NCBI GenBank assembly: GCA_001825115.1
Contig: MHUY01000040.1
Coordinates: forward strand, 3,123 to 20,682
Direction: 5' to 3'
DNA from: Candidatus Yonathbacteria bacterium RIFOXYC2_FULL_47_9
GTDB taxonomy: Bacteria; Patescibacteriota; Minisyncoccia; Phycocordibacterales; UBA1550
DNA length: 17,560 nt
In this document: positions 8,496 through 14,970 of the stretch, piece by piece
Layout of the letters: each line of letters begins with the position of its first letter
Numbering within the stretch: position 1 is the first letter of the stretch
Position numbers and translations under genes: made by a program
The notes under the pieces: generated by a model
Databases searched by the model: none
The model's input: the letters and a program-made list of their open reading frames with translations, nothing else
What the model was told of the DNA's origin: nothing

Positions 8496-8535
8496 AAAAA
8501 AGGCGAATGGACACATTGTGTCCATTCGCCTTTTT
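8496..8535. terminator. Bidirectional intrinsic terminator after 5S rRNA
   Basis: A 14-bp perfect stem (8501-8514 with 8518-8531) closes a 3-nt loop and is flanked by A and T runs on both sides. It lies 22 nt beyond the 5S 3' end on the minus strand and ends the 23S-tRNA-5S unit, just before the VWA promoter. Confidence 0.92.
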
Positions 8536-8556
8536 ATACTCACGATTGAATCCTTT

Positions 8557-8665
8557 AACCTGGCGGCAAGCTACTTTCCCCTTACGAGTATCATCGCCTC
8601 AAGAGAGCTTAACTGCTGAGTTCGGAATGAGATCAGGTGTTTCCTCTCCGATGAACCACCAGATT
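8557..8665 (-). rRNA. rrf: 5S rRNA
   Basis: This is a gene of about 109 nt. The terminal helix is TCTGGTGG/CCGCCAGG, and the conserved core includes GATCTCATTCCGAACTCAG and AGTTAAGCTC. It is the last structural RNA of the unit, about 65 nt after the tRNA-like gene. The ends are estimated from the closing helix, with an uncertainty of a few bases. Confidence 0.95.
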
Positions 8666-8708
8666 AAAATATTCAATCGCTTGTTGTTTTTATATTATTT
8701 TGTACATC

Positions 8709-8730
8709 ACCGTTTCCTCACAGAAACGGT
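8709..8730 (-). other. Hairpin abutting the tRNA 3' end
   Basis: An 8-bp stem (ACCGTTTC/GAAACGGT) with a 6-nt loop starts exactly at the tRNA discriminator base A73. It has no U tract. It probably guides 3' processing of the tRNA or separation of tRNA from 5S. CCA is not encoded (ACCG instead of ACCA). Confidence 0.55.
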
Positions 8731-8800
8731 CGGGGCGAGTGGATTCGGACCACCGACCTTCCACCAAAGGTGGACGCGCTACCAGCTGCGCTACGCCCCG
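8730..8800 (-). tRNA. tRNA-Pro(UGG)-like gene with a shortened anticodon arm (possible pseudo-tRNA)
   Basis: The 71-nt sequence (including A73) folds into acceptor (CGGGGCG/CGCCCCG), D arm (GCGC/GCGC with GG in the loop), a 5-nt variable loop AGGUC and a T arm (GGUGG/CCACU). The C1-G72 pair plus A73 are proline identity elements, and UUUGG in the anticodon loop fits U33 plus anticodon UGG. The anticodon arm is about 2 nt short, however. UCCAC/GUGGA would close a 5-nt loop, or a 4-bp stem a 7-nt loop with C at position 33. The T loop is UCCGAAU, with C where U55 is nearly universal. The gene sits between 23S and 5S, an unusual place. Either it is a decayed tRNA retained in the rRNA precursor, or a truly atypical tRNA. 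Confidence 0.65.
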
Positions 8801-8893
8801 ATGCGTATAGATGCAAACAATAAACAAGCACAGGTAAAAGAATCGTAATCAAATAGAAGCAGCTTGCGCTCTTATATTTGCGTCCTTGACTCG

Positions 8894-8921
8894 GAAATGG
8901 AAAAGATTACTTTTCCATTTC
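8894..8921 (-). other. Strong hairpin in the 23S-tRNA spacer
   Basis: A 12-bp perfect stem (GAAATGGAAAAG/CTTTTCCATTTC) with a 4-nt loop lies between the 23S processing stem and the tRNA-like gene. There is no U tract, so it is more likely an RNase III-type processing site than a terminator. Confidence 0.6.
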
Positions 8922-8935
8922 GCTCGTCTGACGTA

Positions 8936-8965
8936 GCAAATAATGATTGTGATTTTCAAATTCCC
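8936..8965 (-). repeat. 23S processing stem, 3' arm
   Basis: This is the downstream half of a 30-bp stem. It pairs with the leader at 12527-12556 at every position, with the differences being G-U wobbles. It brings the two ends of the 23S precursor together for RNase III-type cleavage. Confidence 0.85.
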
Positions 8966-9171
8966 AGTAAGAATCGGCGTATTAGTACTCCTCGGCTGAA
9001 GCGATTACTCGCCTTACACCTAGAGCCTATCAACGTGATCATCTCTCACGGGCCTCAAACGAATTCTGATCTTGGGGTTAGTTTCCCTCTTAGATGCTTT
9101 CAGAGGTTATCTATTCCCGACATAGCTACGCTGCGGTGCCCTTGGCAGGACAGCAGCCACACCAGAGGTCA

Positions 9172-9202
<31 letters not shown>

Positions 9203-9254
9203 ATCCCCTCAAAATTCAACGCCTGCAGTAGATAGGAGACCAACCTGTCTCACG

Positions 9255-9586
9255 CACTCATGTTTTACATCATACTTTGGTCCCCAACCTGTATGAACCT
9301 CTCTTACGAGAGGGATCGGACTATAGCATCGCCTTACTTTTACGTAAGGGTGCTGACGTTTAGTCTCTACGGGTACAATGTTCTCCATTGCTTCCCTCGG
9401 AATTGTCCTTCGATTGCTCGTTAGGATTTTCCCGATATTAGTCAGCTTGTCTGAATACATCACTGTATTCAGCCGCCGTGATTATGATGTCATTGTTGAT
9501 GAGTTTAGTCTCATCGCCTCGGGTTCAAACTAAGAGAAGTCAATTATAAAGAAGATAATCGCACTATCTTTATAATTCACTCCTCT
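9255..9586 (-). mobile_element. Group I self-splicing intron in 23S rRNA (site L2593)
   Basis: The intron splits CAAACCGT|CGTGAGACAG, so it lies after E. coli position 2593, between U2585 and A2602 of the peptidyl-transferase centre. The core is readable. P3 is GCUGAC/GUCAGC (9446-9441 with 9357-9352), P4-P5 lie around CGGGAAAAUCCU, and P6 pairs GGG/CCC. P7 is GACUA/UAGUC (9365-9361 with 9323-9319), P8 is the hairpin at 9332-9349, and P9 is a GUAA-capped hairpin at 9298-9313. R and S motifs (GAGACUAAACG and GCUAUAGUCC) are near consensus. The intron ends in G as expected. It has no endonuclease gene. The last 5' exon bases GGGUUCAAAC pair perfectly with intron GUUUGAACCC. I could not place a standard U-G pair at the 5' splice site. 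Confidence 0.92.
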
Positions 9587-10245
9587 ACGGTTTGAACCCA
9601 GCTCACGTATCTTTTTAATTGGCGAACAGCCAAACCCTTGGAAGCTTCTCCACCTCCAGGATAAGATGAGCCGACATCGAGGTGCCGAACTCCGCCGTCG
9701 ATATGAACTCTTGGGCGGAACTAGCCTGTTATCCCCGTGGTAGCTTTTATCCGTTAATCTTCGACCGCGTCTAAAGCGAATCGTCGGTTCACTATGCTCT
9801 GCTTTCGCACCTGCTTGACATGCCCGTCTTGCAGTTAAGCCCTCTTTTGCCATTACGCTATCGGCACGGTTTCCATTCGCGCCTAGAGGACCTTAATAGA
9901 CTCCTCCGTTACTTTTTAGGAGGAGAGCGCCCCACTCAAACTACCTGCCAGATACTGTCCCCTTACGTTTTTTCCGTATAGGTTAGAATATGCCTCGAAT
10001 AAGGGTGGTATTTCACTGTCGGATCCACAACCCCCGAAAAGGTTGCTTCAAATCCTTCCACCTATTCTACGCAGATACAAAACATATTCAATATCAAGCT
10101 ATAGTAAAGCTCACGGGGTCTTTTCGTCTAACTGCAGGTAACCGGCATCTTCACCGGTATTGTATTTTCACCGAGCTGCTTCTCGAGACAGTTCCCCAGT
10201 CATTACGCCATTCGTGCACGTCTGAACTTACCAGACAAGGAATTA

Positions 10246-10284
<39 letters not shown>

Positions 10285-10449
10285 CAGGGCTTATATCAGC
10301 CAGCTCATCCTTGCGGAGTCACCACCAATATTTAACCTTCTGGCATTGGTCAGGCGTCACCCCATATACATCCTCTTACGAGTTCGCATGGAGCTGTGTT
10401 TTTGGTAAACAGTTGCCAGGGAATCTTTCGCTGCGGCCTCCACCACTTT

Positions 10450-10731
10450 ATTTTCAAAGTAGTTGAGTCCAAGAAAGTTTGAACAACATTTTTTGTGCAT
10501 ACAATAGCTCTATTGTATGCACGGTTTGTCTCTCGATATGGCACTATTCTTTAATAATTCCCTACTGCAATTTCTATTTTTCGGCTACGACTTCGAGAAA
10601 AATCTTCAGCATATACCTATATGCTTCGTATTTTCCTCATCGTCTCGCACGAAAAACATAAATTTCGTTACGGTAATTATTAAGAGAACAGCACCCTTTT
10701 CTCAATTCTCAGACCTCCCCACTTTAAATGC
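10450..10731 (-). other. Structured insertion in helix 63 of 23S rRNA
   Basis: The stem halves CCTCCACCACTTT (10744-10732) and AAAGTGGTGGAGG (10449-10437) are perfect complements and correspond to the variable helix near E. coli 1720-1740. The roughly 280 nt between them have no bacterial counterpart that I recognise. The insertion contains a 20-bp long-range stem (10695-10675 with 10559-10540), inside which sits a long arm at 10593-10638 capped by AGCATATA/TATATGCT. Outside it is a 13-bp hairpin at 10495-10522. A second, near-identical copy of one stem half (10725-10714) offers a competing local hairpin. I see no group I or II core and no ORF. It could be an intervening sequence cut out by RNase III, or a permanent expansion segment. 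Confidence 0.8.
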
Positions 10732-11381
10732 AAAGTGGTGGAGGCAAGCCTTATCCCGAAGTTACGGCTGCTTTTTTGCCGAGTTCCTTGAGAAGCATTC
10801 ACTCGTTCGCCTTAGTCTACTCGACTCGACCACCTGTGTCGGTTTTCGGTACGGTTTCTTTTCCGTTATGCTTAGAAGCTTTTCTCGGAAAGCTGCTTTG
10901 TCTCATCCCATTAGGCGAACCTAACGATTTCTGCTTCACTTGGAGGCGGTATTAAAACCAGGTTCCCGGATTTACCTAAGAACCACCCTTATTAACAGAC
11001 GCAAATCCAATAATGCGCGAAACATACTAGCCTTCGTCACTCCATCGCACGGAAAAGAAGTCAGGGAATATTAACCCTGTGTCCATCGGCTCCGGCTTTC
11101 GCCATCACCTTAGGCCCGACTAACCCTTCGCTGATCAACATCGCAAAGGAAACCTTAGTCTTACGGCGTGTGGGGATCTCACCCACATTGTGGTTACTTG
11201 TGCCAACATTCTTACTTCTTGACGCTCCAGAGTTGCTCACGCTTCTCCTTCAGTGCAGACAAGAACACTCTCCTACCGCTCCATCATCTCGAAAGACGAT
11301 GAAACCCTCAGTTTCGGTACTATGCTTAGCCCCGATTATCTTCGGTGCAGAGTCTCTTAGTGAGTGAGCTGTTACGCTTTC

Positions 11382-11413
<32 letters not shown>

Positions 11414-11980
11414 TCACTGTCTGAGAAACTCCACCTCCTTAAGTGCACTTAGCATAGATTTAGGGACCTTAACTTGAGATCTGGGCTGTTTCCCTTTTGA
11501 CCGCCGGAGCTTCGCCCCCGGAGTCTTACTGCCTCGTAATTAATCTCTGGTATTCGGAGTTTGATAGGACTGACGAGATTGCTCCCTGTTCAGTCCTTCC
11601 AGTGCTCTACCCCCAGAGGGTACGCGAGACGCTAGTCCAAAAACTATTTCGGAGAGAACCAGCTATTACCAGATTCGATTAGCTTTTCACTCCTTGCCAC
11701 AAGTCATCCGATGGTGTCGCACGGCCAACCGGTTCGGACCTCCCTCTGTATTTCTACAGAGTTCATCCTGCTCATGGCAAGCTCATCTGGCTTCGGGTCT
11801 GATGCATACTACAAACGCGCTATTCACACTCGGTTTCCCTAAGGCTCCACCCGACAAGGGCTTAGCCACGCAATATACATCAACTCGTTGGCTCATTCTT
11901 CAATAGGCACGCCGTCACCCCCGAAAGGGCTCCGACTCCTTGTAAGCATATGGTTTCAGTTCTATTTCACTCCCCTCACC

Positions 11981-12025
<45 letters not shown>

Positions 12026-12526
12026 TTCTCAAAGTATTTAGCCTTAGCAGTTAGTTCTGCTGGATTCCCCCGAGCTATTCATGTCTCGAAGTACTCAAGA
12101 ACAGAGACAAAAAAGATGTTTTGTTTTCGTTTACCGGGCTATCACCGTCTAGGGCCATGCTTTCCAGCATGTTCAACTAACAAAACATTTTGTAACTTTT
12201 CTCGTATAAATACGACGTCTCTGCCTTACAACCCCTATTATAAATAATAGGTTTGGGCTATTTCCGTTTCGCTCGCCGCTATTCAGGAAATGTTCCGCCA
12301 TTCGGCGGGTTTTTTTATTTTCCTCCAGGTACTGAGATGTTTCACTTCCCTGGGTATGCTCCCTTAATAAAGGGTTACAACCTGTTACGGTCATAGGGTT
12401 TCCCCATTCAGAAATCTCCGGATCAAAGGTTGCTAGGCACCTCCCCGAAGCTTATCGCAGCCATACCACGTCTTTCATCGCCTTTGAGAACCAAGGCATC
12501 CACCATATGCTCTTAATTTCCTACTA

Positions 12527-12556
12527 GGAAATTTAAAAACCACAATCATTATTCGC
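12527..12556 (-). repeat. 23S processing stem, 5' arm
   Basis: This is the upstream half of the 30-bp precursor stem whose partner is 8936-8965; it ends at the predicted mature 23S 5' end. Hairpins also precede it in the leader: CGCATCT/AGATGCG near 12567-12590 and CACACAC/GTGTGTG near 12610-12645. Confidence 0.85.
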
Positions 12557-12689
12557 TTACGCGCATCTCGCTTGCACAAGATGCGACTTCTTTTACCTGC
12601 CTGCCTCCACACACCACAAGACCCACTAAACGGGTGTGTGTGACAGAATTTGATTGTCAAGATTCAATCGATGAGTGTTCCTTTCGGAT

Positions 12690-12712
12690 AAAAAAGCCCG
12701 CGTTGAGCGGGT
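12690..12712 (-). terminator. Terminator-like hairpin between the rRNA-unit promoter and 23S
   Basis: On the minus strand CCCGC-TCAAC-GCGGG is followed by CTTTTTT. The stem is short (5 bp, GC only) but the U run is good. It sits about 100 nt downstream of the predicted start at 12787 and about 165 nt before 23S, so it would end a short transcript or act as an attenuator for the rRNA unit. Confidence 0.6.
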
Positions 12713-12735
12713 CAAAACAGAAGCCGTAATGGTTC

Positions 12736-12777
12736 CTATTTAGTCCCGCCGTGGGTATTCTTGGTTCCGATACTCAT
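12736..12777 (-). CDS. Candidate 13-codon mini-ORF (MSIGTKNTHGGTK)
   Basis: Between the strong promoter at 12794-12821 and the terminator-like hairpin at 12690-12712 lies one complete ATG-to-TAG frame of 13 codons, rich in Thr, Gly and Lys. The predicted leader is only about 9 nt and has no Shine-Dalgarno. It could be a leader peptide controlling read-through into 23S, an independent tiny gene, or a chance frame inside a small RNA. I do not recognise the peptide. Confidence is low because such short frames are common by chance; the clean promoter-ORF-terminator arrangement is the only support. Confidence 0.25.
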   Translation of the reverse strand: MSIGTKNTHGGTK

Positions 12778-12793
12778 ATGCAACAATCCAGCC

Positions 12794-12821
12794 ATTATAT
12801 ACAAAACAAAAAGGAAGTCAA
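12794..12821 (-). promoter_or_regulatory. Promoter upstream of the 23S unit
   Basis: The -35 TTGACT (12821-12816), a 16-bp spacer and a perfect -10 TATAAT (12799-12794) give a predicted start near 12787. It is the strongest promoter between the upstream gene and 23S. I found no equally good promoter between the hairpin at 12690 and the 23S 5' end. Confidence 0.75.
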
Positions 12822-12850
12822 GTGTTTGGGGCAGAATATGGAATAAACAT

Positions 12851-12880
12851 AGAAAAACCCGCCTTAAGGCGGGTTTTTCT
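12851..12880. terminator. Bidirectional terminator after the TM-helix protein gene
   Basis: This is a perfect 30-nt palindrome (AGAAAAACCCGCC and its complement) with A/T runs on both sides. It ends minus-strand transcription from the gene that stops at 12910. It is enclosed by an outer 11-bp inverted repeat, GGGCAGAATAT/ATATTCTGCCC (12829-12839 and 12898-12908). Confidence 0.9.
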
Positions 12881-12909
12881 TCTAGATTCTAATTTCTATA
12901 TTCTGCCCA

Positions 12910-13605
12910 TTAGCCGCGGTTCGAGATGTCCTCGCGGAGCTTCTCAATGTAGCGAGCTGCTGCATCACGACCACCAAGGCCGAATGCGAGACCGCCAGCG
13001 AGAGCAAGCATTGCTACGAGACCTGTTACGAGCGTGCTCAAGATCTGGTCAGCAATGTGGAGCTGCATAAGCGCCGCAATGATGGTGAAGACCCAGATAG
13101 CCCAACGAGCAATCCCTCCTACGAGGCCCGATGATTTTGCCTCTACGGCCTTTGCTGCACCTGACATAACTTTCTGAACAAAGTCAGCAAGGAATGCACC
13201 TACGATAAGGATAAGTGATGCAACCGCAATGTTTGGAATGAACTGTGTGATGACCGTACTCAAGAGAGCGTTAACTGCCTGGAGCTGGAACACATCAAGT
13301 GCTGCAACAAGGAATCCGATTACAACGAACCACTTGATGAGACCACCAAAGAATGCACCGGAGTTTAAATTGAATCCTGCCTTATTAAGAAGGCCGCGAG
13401 CACCTGCGCTCTCGAGAATGTTGTCTACCTTGATCGCCTTGACGATCTTGTTGACCACCTCACCGAGAACTGAACCCACTACCCAACCTGCAATAAAAAT
13501 AACGATTGCGAACAAGAGTTTAGGGAGGAAGCGGATAATCTCCACGCCGAGCCCCTGATTAAATGCATCGCCGAGGCTCATTCCCCACTGACTGATTAGA
13601 TCCAT
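12910..13605 (-). CDS. TM-helix-repeat membrane protein, mechanosensitive-channel related
   Basis: This 231-residue integral membrane protein has about five helices (near 24-48, 85-107, 115-140, 160-185 and 192-212). The early segment FAIVIFIAGWVVGSVLGEVVNKIVKA and its later repeat match the conserved TM-helix family found next to or within MscS-like proteins. The last helix, LALAGGLAFGLGGRDAAARYIEKL, resembles the glycine/alanine pore helix of MscS, but the cytoplasmic beta domain of true MscS is missing. A role as a small osmotic channel or scaffold is inferred. The ATG at 13605 has no Shine-Dalgarno. A weak promoter (TTGTCA, 17 bp, AATACA) ends 6 nt before it, and a stronger promoter lies further upstream. 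Confidence 0.82.
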   Translation of the reverse strand: MDLISQWGMSLGDAFNQGLGVEIIRFLPKLLFAIVIFIAGWVVGSVLGEVVNKIVKAIKVDNILESAGARGLLNKAGFNLNSGAFFGGLIKWFVVIGFLVAALDVFQLQAVNALLSTVITQFIPNIAVASLILIVGAFLADFVQKVMSGAAKAVEAKSSGLVGGIARWAIWVFTIIAALMQLHIADQILSTLVTGLVAMLALAGGLAFGLGGRDAAARYIEKLREDISNRG

Positions 13606-13812
13606 AACGTTTGTATTGTTCCACGCGAGCCTACTGACAACAGTGTCTCGCGTAAACTTTTAATTTAAAAAACCTGGTAATATTTGTCATCAACCCCGTC
13701 ACGCTGCACACTCGGCACATGCGGAGCGCGAACGCAGGAATTTGATTCCTACGCTATATTATACCACTTTGGTAAGAGTAAATGGAAGAGGCCTGTGGAT
13801 AACTTTTGCCTA
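13606..13812 (-). promoter_or_regulatory. Leader region of the TM-helix protein gene
   Basis: An extended -10 promoter (TGG plus TATAAT, 13766-13758) gives a predicted start near 13751. The transcript would open with a 9-bp hairpin (13753-13745 with 13741-13733). A second hairpin, CGCGAG/CTCGCG with inner ACTG/CAGT (13626-13654), lies just before the gene. The leader of about 145 nt is long for this window, where most mRNAs seem almost leaderless, so it may be regulatory. I recognise no known riboswitch. Confidence 0.4.
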
Positions 13813-14433
13813 TTACTCCACCCCTAGTTTGTCGATGACCCTATCGTGACGGAAGTCGAGAATGTCGCGGACAAATTTATCGTAAACGCTTACGCGATAA
13901 AGGAACTCTGCGGTTTCGAGAGCACCATAAGATAGCTCCTTTCCCACCTCAGCCTCAATAGAACGCAGCGCATGCTCGATGGCGCGGCGCTTGAGCCCGT
14001 CCCCTACAATGAGCACATCCACCCGCGCCTCAGGCTCGTCCAAGAAAATCCCTGAAAGCGCGAGGAGCTTTATCTTCCCTACTCCACGGAACCGCTTCGC
14101 AATTTCATCGCGATTAAGTGGTGTCTCAGAAATAACGAGATTCTTGAGAGGGATAAGGAGCGGGAATCCTGCCTTAAGCTGGAAACCGTTTACTCTCTTT
14201 TTTGTGGGTGCCCTTTTTGACCCGCGCTTTGGAGGAGTTTCTTTGACAAAACTTTTTTCAGAGAGGATGCCTGCCTTCTTTAAGAGATTGACTTCGCGAC
14301 GCGCTTCGGCGATCCTCACTTTGCTTTTTTCGGCAACGATCGTAGCATCAAAAACGTCGAGTGGATTCAGAAGAAATAGGCGAAGGATCTTTACCCGCGC
14401 CTGACTTCCAAACAGTATTCCTAGTGTGTCCAT
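13813..14433 (-). CDS. Winged-helix domain protein, possibly nucleotidyltransferase-like
   Basis: The 206-residue product begins MDTLGILFGSQARVKILRLF. The first 70 residues look like a winged helix-turn-helix of the type that senses or binds DNA (KILRLFLLNP, then a recognition-helix region AEARREVNLLKKAGIL). A basic linker follows (KRGSKRAPTKKR), then a C-terminal alpha/beta domain (ALSGIFLDEPEARVDVLIVGDGLKRRAIEHAL) whose pattern recalls a degenerate polymerase-beta-type nucleotidyltransferase fold. It has no clear catalytic GS-x-D-x-D, so enzymatic activity is doubtful. The start at 14433 is set by a perfect -10 seven bases upstream; longer frames would enter the rplL terminator. A transcriptional regulator is the best guess; the target is unknown. 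Confidence 0.7.
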   Translation of the reverse strand: MDTLGILFGSQARVKILRLFLLNPLDVFDATIVAEKSKVRIAEARREVNLLKKAGILSEKSFVKETPPKRGSKRAPTKKRVNGFQLKAGFPLLIPLKNLVISETPLNRDEIAKRFRGVGKIKLLALSGIFLDEPEARVDVLIVGDGLKRRAIEHALRSIEAEVGKELSYGALETAEFLYRVSVYDKFVRDILDFRHDRVIDKLGVE

Positions 14434-14440
14434 AGCGGGT

Positions 14441-14449
14441 ATTATACCA
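14441..14449 (-). promoter_or_regulatory. Extended -10 promoter of the winged-helix gene
   Basis: TGG plus TATAAT on the minus strand ends 7 nt before the ATG at 14433, giving a leaderless or 1-nt leader transcript. No -35 is evident. Confidence 0.65.
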
Positions 14450-14463
14450 CATAAATATAAAGG

Positions 14464-14499
14464 AAAAAGCACGGCATCCATATGGATGCCGTGCTTTTT
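14464..14499. terminator. Bidirectional terminator after rplL
   Basis: This is a perfect 36-nt palindrome (AAAAAGCACGGCATCCAT and its complement). It lies 19 nt past the rplL stop and ends the rplJ-rplL operon. Its GC-rich core flanked by A/T runs works in both directions. Confidence 0.93.
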
Positions 14500-14518
14500 C
14501 TGAGGACAGATTGAAATA

Positions 14519-14908
14519 TTACTTAAGGGTAACCTTTCCACCTGCTGCCTCGATCTTTGCTTTAAGATCTTCTGCTTCTGCTTTCTTCATACCTTCCTTA
14601 ACCATTGAAGGTGCTGCGTCAACGAGATCCTTTGCCTCCTTGAGTCCGAGAGCGAGAGCCTCCTTGATCACCTTGATCACCGCGATCTTGGTGTCACCTG
14701 ATGCGGTGAGCTCAACGTTGAATGAGTCTTTCTCCTCTGTTGCTGCGGCTGCAACTGGTGCTGCGGCTGCGGCTGTTGCTGATACACCAAACTTCTCCTC
14801 GAATACCTTAACGAGCTCGTGAAGATCGAGAACTGACATTTCTTCGATCTTTGCAACGATATCCTTGAACTTTGCAGGGATCACTACGTCTTTATTTTCT
14901 TCTGTCAT
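14519..14908 (-). CDS. rplL: 50S ribosomal protein bL12 (L7/L12)
   Basis: bL12 forms the flexible ribosomal stalk that recruits and stimulates translational GTPases; dimers attach to L10. The 129-residue product has the N-terminal dimerisation domain (to about 45, ending LHELVKVFEEKFGV), an alanine-rich hinge (SATAAAAAPVAAAATEEK) and the conserved C-terminal globular domain with KIAVIKVIKEALALGLKEAK and a GGKVTLK end. The length is typical. It follows rplJ by 62 nt in one operon and is closed by a strong terminator. No Shine-Dalgarno is evident before the ATG. Confidence 0.98.
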   Translation of the reverse strand: MTEENKDVVIPAKFKDIVAKIEEMSVLDLHELVKVFEEKFGVSATAAAAAPVAAAATEEKDSFNVELTASGDTKIAVIKVIKEALALGLKEAKDLVDAAPSMVKEGMKKAEAEDLKAKIEAAGGKVTLK

Positions 14909-14970
14909 AATTGTAATGTTAAATGATTAAAAATCTTGATTTTTCAATGGAGCCCATTGAAATTCGAGCT

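Noticed and set aside
8496..8535. Palindrome as CRISPR or attachment site
   Set aside because: It is a single perfect stem with A/T runs right after 5S, which fits an intrinsic terminator; no repeat-spacer pattern occurs anywhere in the window.
8891..8925. Hairpin after 23S as a terminator
   Set aside because: No U tract follows on either strand, and 5S with its own strong terminator lies downstream.
9209..9463. Minus-strand frame of 84 codons across the 23S intron
   Set aside because: It runs from the intron into the exon and overlaps the conserved P3-P9 core; no homing endonuclease motif (LAGLIDADG, GIY-YIG, HNH) is present.
10479..10955. Overlapping plus-strand frames in the helix 63 insertion and flanking 23S
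   Set aside because: They run antisense through conserved rRNA; composition follows rRNA structure and no protein family is recognisable.
12060..12300. Possible third insertion in the 5' domain of 23S
   Set aside because: The segment aligns well with the normal variable helices of bacterial 23S (AGCCCAAACC to GGTGATAGCCC), so no insertion is needed.
13794..13802. Perfect DnaA box (TTATCCACA on the minus strand)
   Set aside because: A single copy, with no cluster, AT-rich unwinding region or dnaA/dnaN nearby; one such 9-mer in 17.5 kb can arise by chance.
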